A stretch of DNA of 64,000 nt from Pseudomonas sp. B21_DOA (GCA_030544685.1 CP086683.1:4464001-4528000); one strand, 5' to 3'; shown: positions 35,716 through 44,647, numbered from the stretch's first letter. The notes: generated by a model from the letters alone, not told the origin. Numbers and translations are program-made.

Positions 35716-36995
35716 TGGACGCTCTGATTCTGCTGGGCAGTTTTATCGTATTGATCCTGATCGGCATGCCGGTCGCGTATGCGTTGGGCGCCGCCGCGCT
35801 GATCGGCGCTTGGTGGATCGACATACCCTTCCAGGCGGTGATGATTCAGGTCGCTTCCGGGGTGAACAAATTCTCGCTGCTGGCGATTCCGTTCTTCGTC
35901 CTCGCCGGTGCGATCATGGCCGAGGGCGGCATGTCCAGGCGATTGGTGGCGTGTGCCGGCGTGCTGGTGGGTTTCGTGCGCGGTGGCCTGTCACTGGTCA
36001 ACATCGTGGCATCGACCTTCTTCGGTGCGATCTCCGGTTCGTCAGTGGCCGACACCGCGTCGGTGGGTTCGGTACTGATCCCGGAAATGGAACGCAAGGG
36101 CTATCCACGGGACTTCTCCACCGCCGTCACCGTCAGCGGTTCGGTGCAGGCCCTGCTGACCCCGCCAAGCCATAACTCGGTGCTCTACTCGCTGGCCGCC
36201 GGTGGTACCGTTTCGATCGCCTCGCTGTTCATGGCCGGCATCGTTCCGGGCCTGCTGATGAGCGCCTGCCTGATGGTGCTGTGTCTGATCTTCGCGAAAA
36301 AGCGCAACTACCCGAAGGGCGAAGTCATCCCGATGCGCCAGGCGCTGAAAATCGTCGGCGAGGCCCTCTGGGGCATGATGGCGATGGTGATCATCCTCGG
36401 CGGCATCCTCTCGGGAATCTTCACCGCCACTGAATCGGCGGCCATCGCGGTGCTGTGGTCATTCTTCGTGACCATGTTCATCTACCGCGACTACAAGTGG
36501 AGCGAACTGCCAAAACTGATGCACCGTACGGTGCGGACGATTTCGATCGTGATGATCCTGATCGGTTTTGCCGCCAGCTTCGGCTACATCATGACGCTGA
36601 TGCAGATCCCGGCGAAGATCACCACGCTGTTCCTGACCCTGTCGGACAACCGCTACGTGATCCTGATGTGCATCAACGTCATGCTGCTGTTGCTTGGCAC
36701 GGTGATGGACATGGCGCCGCTGATTCTGATCCTCACGCCGATCCTGATGCCAGTGATCATGGGCATCGGTGTCGATCCGGTGCAGTTCGGCATGATCATG
36801 CTGGTCAACCTGGGGATCGGATTGATAACACCGCCGGTGGGCGCGGTGCTCTTCGTCGGCTCGGCGGTGGGCAAGGTCAGTATCGAAAGCACCGTAAAAG
36901 CGCTGCTGCCGTTCTATGGCGTGCTGTTCCTGGTGCTGCTGCTGGTGACCTACGTGCCGGCGATTTCGCTGTGGCTGCCGCACCTGGTGTTGTAA
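35715..36995 (+). CDS. TRAP transporter large permease (DctM family)
   Basis: This 426-residue inner-membrane subunit has ~12 TM helices and forms the transport channel. Family motifs are FFVLAGAIMAEGGMSRRLVA, FFGAISGSSVADTASVGSVL (hairpin and ion-binding region) and LITPPVGAVLFVGSAVGKVS. It ends the uronate operon, immediately before a terminator. Confidence 0.92.
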   Translation: MDALILLGSFIVLILIGMPVAYALGAAALIGAWWIDIPFQAVMIQVASGVNKFSLLAIPFFVLAGAIMAEGGMSRRLVACAGVLVGFVRGGLSLVNIVASTFFGAISGSSVADTASVGSVLIPEMERKGYPRDFSTAVTVSGSVQALLTPPSHNSVLYSLAAGGTVSIASLFMAGIVPGLLMSACLMVLCLIFAKKRNYPKGEVIPMRQALKIVGEALWGMMAMVIILGGILSGIFTATESAAIAVLWSFFVTMFIYRDYKWSELPKLMHRTVRTISIVMILIGFAASFGYIMTLMQIPAKITTLFLTLSDNRYVILMCINVMLLLLGTVMDMAPLILILTPILMPVIMGIGVDPVQFGMIMLVNLGIGLITPPVGAVLFVGSAVGKVSIESTVKALLPFYGVLFLVLLLVTYVPAISLWLPHLVL

Positions 36996-37004
36996 CCCGC
37001 TGAG

Positions 37005-37041
37005 AAGATCGCAGCCTCGGGCAAGGAGGCTGCGATCTTTT
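37005..37041. terminator. Rho-independent terminator of the TRAP operon
   Basis: AAGATCGCAGCCTC pairs with GAGGCTGCGATCTT and is followed by TT. It separates dctM from the convergent TauE gene. Confidence 0.85.
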
Positions 37042-37046
37042 GCTCT

Positions 37047-37847
37047 TCACGCCCGCAACAACATGTACCCCGCGACCACCAGACAGACACTGGCAAACCC
37101 CACCTGCAACGTCCGCGCCGGCACCTGCGCGCACAGCCTGCGACCGATGAGCATGCCGACAATGCTGGCAACGATGAACGCCGCGCCCTGGCTGTCGATA
37201 CGCACCCCCGCATGAAACGAGCCGATCACCCCGATCGCGGAAATCAGACTGATCACCATCAACGACGTCGCAACGATGCCGCGCATCTGCACATCGGTCA
37301 GTTGCTTGAACGCCGGCACGATCAGAAAGCCGCCGCCGACGCCAAGCAATCCCGAGACCACACCGGTGATCGCACCCAATGCAGCCAGGGTGGCGGTGCA
37401 TTTGGCGGTCCAGTCGAAGCGCCCGGTCTGCTCGTTGAGCATGCAGTTTTTCTGGCCCCAACTGGCGTGGCCGTGATCGCTCGGCCCCGCTTGCTGACGG
37501 TCCTTTCTGAACATTCGCCACGCGACCAGAACCATCAGCAGGCTGAACAGCATCATCAGAATCTTTTCCGGCAACTGATGTGCGAAGTAGATCCCCAGCG
37601 GCGAAAACACCGCGCCCAGAGCCGCGATCAACAGCGCCGCGCGGTAACGCACTAGGCCATGGCGCAAACCGTCGATCGCCCCGACCGCAGCCGCGCTGCC
37701 GACCGCAAACAACGCCACAGGCGCCGCTTGCGTCATTGTCCAGCCGAGCCCGAGCACCAGCGCCGGCACCGCGAGAATCCCGCCGCCCGCGCCGGTCAGG
37801 CCGAGGACCAACCCCATCACCACGCCAAACAGACTTGCCAGCAACAT
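37047..37847 (-). CDS. TauE/SafE-family sulfite exporter
   Basis: This 266-residue inner-membrane protein has ~8 TM segments in two repeats, each with the family glycine motif (GLTGAGGGILAVPALVLGLG and VSGLLGVGGGFLIVPAFKQL). It lies 10 bases downstream of the SQR gene on the same strand. Sulfite made from persulfide by the dioxygenase is toxic, so export is the likely job. A role in sulfur transport is family knowledge; sulfite as substrate is inferred from context. Confidence 0.85.
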   Translation of the reverse strand: MLLASLFGVVMGLVLGLTGAGGGILAVPALVLGLGWTMTQAAPVALFAVGSAAAVGAIDGLRHGLVRYRAALLIAALGAVFSPLGIYFAHQLPEKILMMLFSLLMVLVAWRMFRKDRQQAGPSDHGHASWGQKNCMLNEQTGRFDWTAKCTATLAALGAITGVVSGLLGVGGGFLIVPAFKQLTDVQMRGIVATSLMVISLISAIGVIGSFHAGVRIDSQGAAFIVASIVGMLIGRRLCAQVPARTLQVGFASVCLVVAGYMLLRA

Positions 37848-37857
37848 AGGGGTTTTC

Positions 37858-39101
37858 TCAGTCGACCCTGGACAGACGCGTCAGCCACTCGCGGCCCTTG
37901 AGCATGCCGTGCCAGTAGAACCACGGCAGCAGCGTCGCCTTCAGCCACCACGCCGAACGGCGGGCCACGGTCGGGTCCAGCGGGAAAGTCGGCAGCAGTT
38001 TGCCGCCATAGCCGAACTCGGCGAGGATCACCTTGCCCTTCTCCACCGTCAGCGGGCACGAGCCGTAGCCGTCGTACTTGAGCGGCAGCGGCTGTTGTTT
38101 GCGCGCGGCCAGCAGGTTCTGCGCAACGACCACCACCTGCTTGCGCACCGCTGCGGCGGTTTTCGCGTTGCTGGTGCCGCAGATATCGCCCAATGCAAAC
38201 ACGTCTGGATAGCGCGGATGCTGCAAGCTGTGCGGATCGACCTCGCACCAACCGCCGGCATCGGCCAGCGCACTCTGGGCGATGAAATCCGGCGCGACTT
38301 GTGGCGGCACGACGTGGAGCAGATCGAAAGTTTTCGCCACGCGGTTGACGTTGCCGTCGGCGTCCTTGACTTCGAACCACGCGGTTTTCGTCGGGCCGTC
38401 GACCTTGACCAGATTCGAGTTGAACGCCAGTTGCGCGTCGTACTGTTCGATGTACTTCATCAACGGCGGCACAAAGGTCGGCACGCCGAACAGCGCAGCG
38501 CCAGCGAGATTGAATTCGACATTGATATCTTTCAGCACGGCGGATTTGCGCCAGTAATCGCAAGACAGATACAGGGCCTTCTGCGGCGCGCCGGCGCATT
38601 TGATCGGCATCGCTGGCTGGGTGAACAGCGCCCGGCCGTCGCGCAGTTTCTGCACTTGATCCCAAGTGTACTGGGCGTGTTGATAGCTGTAGTTGGAGGT
38701 GACGCCGTGCTGGCCGAGGCTTTCCTGCAAGCCTTCGATTTTCTCCCAGGCCAGGCGCAGGCCGGGGCAGACGATCAGGTTCTGATAGCTTACGGTGCGC
38801 TGGTCGTCGAGGGTGAGTTGGTGGTGATCCGGATCGATGGCGCTGACGCTGGCCTGAATCCACGTTGCCTGACGCGGCATGACTTTGCTCATCGGTCTGA
38901 CCGTGTCTTTCACGTCAAACGCGCCACCGCCGACCAGCGTCCACGCCGGTTGATAGTAATGCTCTGAACTCGGTTCGATTACGGTGATGTTGAGATGCGG
39001 GTCACGCTTGAGCAGGCTGGCGACAAAAGCGATGCCGGCCGTCCCCCGCCGATGACCACGATGTCCGCACTGATGGATGGGCCCCAGTGTTGATCGTTCA
39101 T
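37858..39101 (-). CDS. Sulfide:quinone oxidoreductase, type II (SQOR-like), frameshifted at N terminus
   Basis: This FAD enzyme oxidises H2S to persulfide and passes electrons to quinone. It strongly resembles mitochondrial SQOR: KCAGAPQKALYLSCDYW holds one redox Cys and YDGYGSCPLTVEKGKVILAE the other. ALADAGGWCEVDPHSLQHPR and FALGDICG are the FAD-binding tail. The start at 39101 (MNDQHWGPSISADIVVIGGG) loses frame at the C5 run (+ strand) 39043-39047. Adding a base gives GGGTAGIAFVASLLK and a 414-residue protein. It sits between bigR and tauE on one strand. Confidence 0.9.
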
Positions 39102-39150
39102 TGCTTGTTCCTTTTGCTGCACGCAAGGATTTGTTCGGGTCAAACCAAAG

Positions 39151-39247
39151 AACCTGTGGGAGCTGGCTTGCCAGCGAAAGCGGTGTGTCAGTCACATAAA
39201 TATTGGCTGATAAGTCCTCATCGCTGGCAAGCCAGCTCCCACAGGGT
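39151..39247. repeat. REP pair, GTGGGAGCTGGCTTGCC family
   Basis: Inverted cores flank ~50 bases between bigR and the SQR gene on the minus strand. Confidence 0.9.
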
Positions 39248-39269
39248 AAGTAAGTGTGAGGGCTGGCAT

Positions 39270-39617
39270 TTATGGCTGTTCCCAGCTCTTGAGTACCGCT
39301 CCGCAATACAGCCCCGACAGAGTTTTCATCACTTGGATCACTTCGTGACTGGCCAGGCCGTAGAAAATGTATTTGCCTTCGCGACGGGTCGCGACCAGCC
39401 CTTCGTCGCGGAGGATGCCGAGTTGCTGCGACAGCGTCGGCTGGCGTACACCGGTCATGGTTTCCAGCTCGCCGACGTTGCGTTCGCCTTGCGTCAGTTG
39501 GCAGAGAATCAACAGGCGATCCTCATTGGCCAGAGCCTTGAGCAGCGCGCAGGCTTTGGACGCCGAGGCGCGCAGTTGGGCGACTTCACATTCGGTCAGA
39601 CTGGATTGCATTTGCAC
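39270..39617 (-). CDS. bigR: ArsR-family thiol-switch repressor, BigR/SqrR type
   Basis: This 115-residue ArsR winged-helix protein has the recognition helix GVRQPTLSQQLGILRDEGLV. Cys39 (LLILCQL) and Cys105 (GLYCGAVL) occupy the positions of the SqrR/BigR dithiol pair, which forms a tetrasulfide bridge on exposure to persulfide and releases DNA. No classical metal-site cluster is seen. It is divergent from the persulfide dioxygenase gene with a palindromic operator between, and upstream of SQR and TauE genes. The function is inferred with good support. Confidence 0.88.
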   Translation of the reverse strand: MQMQSSLTECEVAQLRASASKACALLKALANEDRLLILCQLTQGERNVGELETMTGVRQPTLSQQLGILRDEGLVATRREGKYIFYGLASHEVIQVMKTLSGLYCGAVLKSWEQP

Positions 39618-39648
39618 GAGGCCTTGAAGGTCACTTAAGCTGCGAACA

Positions 39649-39664
39649 TTATGTTTTTACATAA
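39649..39664. promoter_or_regulatory. Candidate BigR operator
   Basis: TTATGTTTTTACATAA is a 6+4+6 inverted repeat in the 86-base gap between divergent bigR and the dioxygenase gene. Its AT-rich half sites fit the BigR/SqrR operators known from other bacteria. It can serve both promoters. Confidence 0.65.
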
Positions 39665-39703
39665 AGTGTTGCAACCCGAAATTCCCCAGCACAGGTTTTA
39701 GCC

Positions 39704-40567
39704 ATGCCCGCCCTGATTGAAGCGTTCCTCGACCCCGCCTCCTCGACCTACAGCTACGTGGTCTATGAAGCCGACGGTGGCCAGTGCGCAATCGTCGACC
39801 CGGTGCTCGATTACGACGGTGCCGCCGGACGCACCGGCACGGCACAGGCGGACAAGATCATCGCCTTCGTACGTGCGCATCGCTTGCAAGTGCAATGGTT
39901 GCTGGAAACCCATGCACACGCCGATCACCTGTCCGCCGCGCCTTATCTGCGTCGTCAATTGGGCGGCAAGATCGCCATCGGCGAATCGATCAGTAAAGTG
40001 CAGAACGTGTTCAAGGCGCTGTTCAACCTTGAGCCGGAATTTCGCGTCGATGGCTCGCAGTTCGATCACCTGTTCGCGCCGGACGAGTCGTTCATGATCG
40101 GCAATCTCAAGGCCACCGCCCTGCATGTTCCCGGCCATACGCCGGCGGACATGGCCTACCTGATCGACGCCGAACAGATCCTCGTCGGCGACACGCTGTT
40201 CATGCCCGACGTCGGCACCGCGCGCTGCGATTTCCCCGGCGGCAATGCGCAGCAATTATTCAAGTCGATCCAGAAGCTGTTGGCGTTTCCGGCCAGCGTG
40301 AAGCTCTACGTCTGCCACGATTACCCGCCCGAGGGCCGCGCCTCGCACTGCCAGACCACCGTTGGCGAACAGCGCAAAAGCAATATCCACGTGCACGACG
40401 GAATCGATGAAGCGGCGTTCGTCGAAATGCGCACTCAGCGTGATGCCGGGCTGGGCATGCCGACGTTGTTGCTGCCGGCCATCCAAGTGAATGTGCGGGC
40501 GGGAAATCTGCCGGCAGCGGAAGATAATGGCGTGGTCTATCTGAAAATTCCGCTCAACAAACTCTGA
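39704..40567 (+). CDS. Persulfide dioxygenase-like MBL-fold hydrolase (Blh/ETHE1 type)
   Basis: This 287-residue metallo-beta-lactamase-fold protein contains THAHADHLSAAPYL in place of the usual THxHxDH, then VPGHTPADMAYLI and VGDTLFMPDVGTARCDFPGG, the ETHE1/Blh pattern with one Fe. Such enzymes oxidise glutathione persulfide to sulfite and glutathione. Gene position, divergent from bigR and near SQR and TauE genes, supports that reaction. Frame intact. Confidence 0.88.
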   Translation: MPALIEAFLDPASSTYSYVVYEADGGQCAIVDPVLDYDGAAGRTGTAQADKIIAFVRAHRLQVQWLLETHAHADHLSAAPYLRRQLGGKIAIGESISKVQNVFKALFNLEPEFRVDGSQFDHLFAPDESFMIGNLKATALHVPGHTPADMAYLIDAEQILVGDTLFMPDVGTARCDFPGGNAQQLFKSIQKLLAFPASVKLYVCHDYPPEGRASHCQTTVGEQRKSNIHVHDGIDEAAFVEMRTQRDAGLGMPTLLLPAIQVNVRAGNLPAAEDNGVVYLKIPLNKL

Positions 40568-40591
40568 GAGAAAAATCACAGCCAGCGCGCA

Positions 40592-41047
40592 TCATCGCCC
40601 GCGTGTCACCAGTTTTCGGTGGCAATCGGCCGGAGTCAGCAGCGCGCCGGCGGTCGAACGGACGACGATAGTCTCAACAGGCTCGGCCCGCTCATTGTCG
40701 AGCAATACCGAATGCTCCTCGCCTTGCGCGAACAGAAAGCGCTCGCCCCACTGGCGCAGACTGACAACGATGGGAAACACCGCGCGGCCCATGTCAGTGA
40801 GCACGTATTCCTTGTAGGCACTGCCGTCGAACGCCGGTTGAATCTCCAGCACACCGAGTTCGACCAGCCTTTTCAGTTTGGCCGAGAGGATGTTCTTCGC
40901 CAGCCCCAGCCGTTTCTGGAATTCGCTGAAACGGCGCACGTCATCGAATGCATCGCGAATAATCATCAAGGCCCAGCGGTCGCCAATGGCCTCAAGGGTC
41001 CGCGCCACCGGGCATTCGCTCTGGGCCAATAATTGCTGTCGGGCCAT
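40592..41047 (-). CDS. HxlR-family transcriptional regulator
   Basis: This 151-residue winged-helix protein has the HxlR pattern: a cysteine near the N terminus (LAQSECPVARTLEAIGDRWA), then FSEFQKRLGLAKNILSAKLK and VEYVLTD-like YKEYVLTDMGRAVFPIV. The start at 41047 (MARQQLLAQSEC) puts the Cys at residue 11, where HxlR proteins often sense thiol or aldehyde stress. It is divergent from an MFS efflux gene that it probably controls. Confidence 0.87.
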   Translation of the reverse strand: MARQQLLAQSECPVARTLEAIGDRWALMIIRDAFDDVRRFSEFQKRLGLAKNILSAKLKRLVELGVLEIQPAFDGSAYKEYVLTDMGRAVFPIVVSLRQWGERFLFAQGEEHSVLLDNERAEPVETIVVRSTAGALLTPADCHRKLVTRGR

Positions 41048-41079
41048 GTTGTTCCTGAACTGTATCAGCGGCTGAATGT

Positions 41080-41096
41080 GGTTGCATTTAACAACC
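41080..41096. promoter_or_regulatory. Candidate operator between the HxlR and MFS genes
   Basis: GGTTGCATTTAACAACC is an inverted repeat (GGTTG and CAACC around 7 bases) in the divergent promoter region. HxlR dimers bind such short palindromes; this assignment is inference. Confidence 0.4.
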
Positions 41097-41156
41097 TGAA
41101 TAGACAAAGATCAACGCCAAGGTTTCAATTCAAAACCACAATACGAGGACGCAAGG

Positions 41157-42376
41157 ATGCCCTGCCCCACGCAAACCCTGCTCGATCCAGACGATGCGGC
41201 TCACACCTCGTCGGCTGGTTTGAGTCGCTTACAGACTTTCCTTTTGCGATCACCTGCGCCATGGCGGTGGCCAACGTTTACTTCGCCCAGCCGTTGCTCG
41301 AATCCATGGCCGTCAGCCTGGGCGTTTCGTCTGGTGCCATCGGCGTAGTAGTGACCGCCACCCAAGCCGGGTATGCCGTCGGCCTGTTGTTCATCGTGCC
41401 GCTGGGTGATTTGCTCGATCGCAAGAAGCTCATCATCAGCCAGTTGCTTTTGTCGGCGGTGGCGCTGTGCGCAGTCGGCTTCGCCGAAAGCTGGGGCATG
41501 CTGCTCGCAGCCATGGTGTTGGTAGGCTTGTTAGCGGTTGTCGTGCAAGTGGTGGTCGCCTGCACCGCCAGCCTCGCGAGCCCGGATCAACGCGGTGCAG
41601 CCGTGGGCACCGTCACCAGCGGCGTGGTGCTTGGCATCCTGCTGGCGCGTTTCGTCTCCGGCGTAGTCGCCGACGTGGCGGGCTGGCGCAGCGTCTATTT
41701 CGTCTCGGCAATGATGATGATCGGCGTGGCGATCATGTTGTCGCGCGCCCTGCCCGCCTCGGCGAAACCGCCCGCACAGGGCAACTACTGGCAATTGCTG
41801 CGTTCGGTCTTCCAGTTGTTTATGACTGAGCGCGTATTGCGGATCCGAGGCATGTTCGCGCTGCTCGTCTTTGCTGCATTCAGCGTGTTGTGGACGTCTA
41901 TGGTGCTGCCGCTCAGCGCGCCGCCACTGTCGCTCTCGCATACGCAGATCGGGCTGTTCGGCCTGGCCGGGGTGGCGGGCGCACTTGCCGCCGCACGGGC
42001 CGGACGCCTTGCCGATCGCGGTTTGGGCAATCGCACTACCGGCATCGCCTTGGCACTGTTGACCCTGTCGTGGTTGCCCATCGCGTTTGTCGAGCGTTCG
42101 CTGTTGGCGATGGCTGTGGGCGTAGTCCTGCTCGACTTCGCCGTCCAAGCGGTGCAGGTCACCAATCAAAGTCTGATCTTTGCCGCACGACCCGATGCGC
42201 AAAGCCGACTGGTCGGTGCGTATATGTGTTTTTACTCGATGGGCAGTGGCCTGGGCGCGATCGCGGCGACGTACACCTATGCGCATTTTGGCTGGGTTGG
42301 CGTTTGTCTGCTGGGAGCGAGTATCAGTGCTGCGGCTATGGCTTATTGGGCATGGCTGGAATGGACTGACGCGTGA
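41157..42376 (+). CDS. MFS transporter, frameshifted at N terminus
   Basis: This 12-TM efflux-type major facilitator is 406 residues after repair. The ATG at 41157 follows CGAGGAC and reads MPCPTQTLLDPDDAAHTSSA. The frame is lost at the T4 run 41242-41245; one added T gives RLQTFLFAITCAMAVANVYF and the rest. FIVPLGDLLDRKKLIISQLL is the loop 2-3 motif, and a second-half copy is GRLADRGLGNR. It resembles YnfM/sugar-efflux-type exporters. Divergent from its likely HxlR regulator; substrate unknown. Confidence 0.85.
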
Positions 42377-42404
42377 GGCGCTGGCTGTTCACTATCGAAA
42401 GCCT

Positions 42405-42431
42405 TCGCGAGCAGGCTCGCTCCCACAGGAT
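42405..42431. repeat. Single REP core
   Basis: CTTCGCGAGCAGGCTCGCTC followed by CCACAGG is one half of a GAGCGAGC REP pair; the partner is a decayed copy (GGAAGCGAGTCTGTTCG) just to the right. Confidence 0.8.
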
Positions 42432-42505
42432 TTGCGAAAGGTGGAAGCGAGTCTGTTCGAAGAAAAGCGGCGCCGTGTGCCAATAACCCTGGGAACCTTA
42501 CCGGG

Positions 42506-42642
42506 CTAATCTGCCTTCTTCTGCTGCATTTGCACCGATGCCTTGCTCTTGTCTTCGTCCTGGCTGGTCGCCTTGTTCGAATCGAAACAGCCATGCAACA
42601 GAAACATCGAGCAGAAGCCCAGGCATACACATATTTTTTCAT
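42506..42642 (-). CDS. Small lipoprotein (45 residues), frameshifted
   Basis: The ATG at 42642 reads MKK and loses frame at the T6 run (+ strand) 42634-42639. With one base added the product is MKKICVCLGFCSMFLLHGC followed by FDSNKATSQDEDKSKASVQM and a short tail ending KKAD. This is a classic lipoprotein signal peptide with lipobox LLHGC and a short charged, glutamine-rich tail. GGAGATCGTC precedes the start. It is probably a real entericidin-sized envelope lipoprotein. It lies just downstream of the PLDc_N gene. Function unknown. Confidence 0.6.
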
Positions 42643-42680
42643 GACGATCTCCTTAAACAGTGGTCAGGTTGCATCAATGC

Positions 42681-42908
42681 TCAGCCCTTGCTGTGCTCTG
42701 GCGACGAAGGCCCTTCCTTGACACCGCGCGGGCCGGCGATGCCCCACACGATCAGGCCGAGCACAGGGAACACGATCAGACCGATCGCCCAAGCGGCTTT
42801 GACGCCAACACTCTTGTTGCTGCGAAACACGCTGACAATCGCCCACAGGTCGACCAGCAGAATGATCACCGCCACGGCGATGGAAAAATAACTCGCTGCC
42901 TCGTTCAT
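42681..42908 (-). CDS. PLD nuclease N-terminal (PLDc_N) domain membrane protein
   Basis: This 75-residue protein has two TM helices (FSIAVAVIILLVDLWAIVSV and KAAWAIGLIVFPVLGLIVWG). The NKSVGVKAAW and PVLGLIVWGIAGPRGVKE segments define the PLDc_N family found at the front of cardiolipin synthases but here standing alone. GGAGGATTGCGAA precedes the ATG at 42908. Function unknown; a lipid-envelope role is only suggested by the family. Confidence 0.82.
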   Translation of the reverse strand: MNEAASYFSIAVAVIILLVDLWAIVSVFRSNKSVGVKAAWAIGLIVFPVLGLIVWGIAGPRGVKEGPSSPEHSKG

Positions 42909-42994
42909 TTCGCAATCCTCCAATGACTGGTAAGCATTGGGCTACGCGGGATTTTCAGCGTTCAAAAAAATTGCCCGCGAGCGGCGCCAAGGGT

Positions 42995-43450
42995 TCAGCC
43001 ACCTTCCGGATCCTGGCGGATCACGGAAATCTTGCCGTTGCGCTCAATGATCGCGAATTTGATCTGGTCGATGGTTTCAATGCCTTGGCTGGAGCGCGCC
43101 GCCTCCATGACATCCGCCTCGACCAGGCGCGCATGACGCAGACGTCGATGCAGCAGCTTGCCGTTCTCGACGATGATTGTCGGCTCGCCATCGATCAATC
43201 GCGAGACCCACCCGGAACGCTGCTTGAGCAAGGAAAACCCAACGTCGATGGCGATCAGGGTGATGATCACCAGAAACGCATTGGTCAGGGAGAAATCGTC
43301 GCCCAGCAAGGCCTGCTGGGTGGCTTCACCGATGATCATCAGCAGCACGAAATCAAACGTCGTCAGCTCGGCCAGCGACCGCCGGCCGGCAATTTTGAAC
43401 AGCACCATCAGTGCCAGATACATCGCGAGTGCGCGCAACACCGAGTCCAT
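42995..43450 (-). CDS. DUF421 (YetF-like) membrane protein
   Basis: This 151-residue protein has an N-terminal TM region (ALAMYLALMVLFKIAGRRSL; FDFVLLMIIGEATQQALLGD; AFLVIITLIAIDVGFSLLKQ). A soluble DUF421 C-terminal domain follows (RLIDGEPTIIVENGKLLHRR; IKFAIIERNGKISVIRQD). The conserved GEATQQAL segment marks the family. Function unknown. Only 7 bases separate it from the stop of the next gene upstream, so it belongs to a small operon with the hypothetical protein and CinA-like genes. Confidence 0.85.
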   Translation of the reverse strand: MDSVLRALAMYLALMVLFKIAGRRSLAELTTFDFVLLMIIGEATQQALLGDDFSLTNAFLVIITLIAIDVGFSLLKQRSGWVSRLIDGEPTIIVENGKLLHRRLRHARLVEADVMEAARSSQGIETIDQIKFAIIERNGKISVIRQDPEGG

Positions 43451-43457
43451 GGGTCAC

Positions 43458-43976
43458 CTATGGATAAATGAATTGAGTGAGCCTGACTTCGCTCGAGCCC
43501 GGCGCGCGGATATGGCTGCGAAACAGGCCCAATCCGTCGCCGCGCAGGGTCAGGTAAAGCGTCGCCTGGCCCTGCGCGTCCGCCTGCAACCACAAGCGCA
43601 TGCCCTGCGCTGAGCTGCGCATACGCACCGGCGCCGGCTGCATCGTTTCAATGCTGAAGCCATCGAGCAGCTCGCCGCCGATGTCCAGTTCGACAGTGGC
43701 TTCAGGCGTCGTGTGCACGCTGAGTTTCAATGGGTTGGTCGAGCCGTTGCGATGGAACATCTCGTATTCAACCTGGACTTTGCCGTCGTCGCTGCGGGCG
43801 TCCTGCGAACTGAGCACGCCACGGGAAAACAGGCCCAACAGGCCGAGCAGCATGCACGCAACCAGCAGATACCAACCGATGTGCTCAAAGCGCCAGACCT
43901 TCAACTGATAGGCCATGTCCTCCTGCACCGGGAATTGTCGGCTCTTTAAATCGGGATGCTCAGCGTCAGGCTTCAT
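43458..43976 (-). CDS. Hypothetical membrane-anchored protein
   Basis: This 172-residue protein has a cytoplasmic N-terminal ~30 residues, one TM helix (IGWYLLVACMLLGLLGLFSR) and a ~110-residue periplasmic beta-rich domain. I recognise no domain. Its ATG at 43976 overlaps the CinA-like stop as ATGA, and DUF421 follows within 7 bases, so the three are translationally linked. It could stabilise the DUF421 protein; that is conjecture. Confidence 0.75.
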   Translation of the reverse strand: MKPDAEHPDLKSRQFPVQEDMAYQLKVWRFEHIGWYLLVACMLLGLLGLFSRGVLSSQDARSDDGKVQVEYEMFHRNGSTNPLKLSVHTTPEATVELDIGGELLDGFSIETMQPAPVRMRSSAQGMRLWLQADAQGQATLYLTLRGDGLGLFRSHIRAPGSSEVRLTQFIYP

Positions 43977-44482
43977 CGGCTCCACCGCCCTTCACCCTGC
44001 AAAGCGCGACGATGAAAAACCGCCATCTGCTGCAAGGCGAACTCCGAAGCGCGGGTCTGCACTTCGCTGCGCGAGCCGGGAAACCACTGCTGAGTGCTGA
44101 ACAGAAAATGTCCGTCATCGAACTGGAACGCCCAGGCGAAACACACGGTTCCGGCTTTTATCCCATCCATGTCGTCGGGGCCGAGAATGCCGGTGGTGGC
44201 GACCGCGACGTTGGCGGTGCTGTCGCGCAGAGCGCCGATCGCCATTTCACTGGCGACTTCGACGCTGGTCAGATTGAAGGTTTCCATGGTCGCCGGGCTG
44301 ACGTGGAGCAAGCGCTGCTTGGCCTGCGGCGAGTAGACCACATAGCCGCATTCGATCAACTCGCCGCTGCCGGGCACTTCCGATAAAAGCATGACGATTT
44401 CTCCCGCCGTACAGGACTCAGCGGTGGTGATCATCAGTGAATGGTGACGCAGATATTCAATCGTTTCCTTGGCAATGGACAT
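43973..44482 (-). CDS. CinA-family protein (PncC-like amidohydrolase domain)
   Basis: This 169-residue protein consists only of the C-terminal CinA domain. TTAESCTAGEIVMLLSEVPG is the conserved active-site serine region, and VAVATTGILGPDD with KAGTVCFAW the second signature. PncC converts nicotinamide mononucleotide to nicotinic acid mononucleotide; members like this one are often paralogues of the copy near recA, so activity is uncertain. The start at 44482 is MSIAKETIEYL. It is the first gene of the three-gene unit with DUF421. Confidence 0.82.
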   Translation of the reverse strand: MSIAKETIEYLRHHSLMITTAESCTAGEIVMLLSEVPGSGELIECGYVVYSPQAKQRLLHVSPATMETFNLTSVEVASEMAIGALRDSTANVAVATTGILGPDDMDGIKAGTVCFAWAFQFDDGHFLFSTQQWFPGSRSEVQTRASEFALQQMAVFHRRALQGEGRWSR

Positions 44483-44647
44483 GGTGTGCTCTCGAAGCCT
44501 TTGTTGCCGGTTGACCATGCGTTGCGCTGATCATTCCGCTGGATCTGCTGAGCGTGCCAAAGGCCTTTTCCCGGAAAGTTTTCCGCCCCATTCGGCGCGA
44601 TCACCTACCCTCATAGACTGTGCGATCCACTCGAGCCTGCCGCCCCC

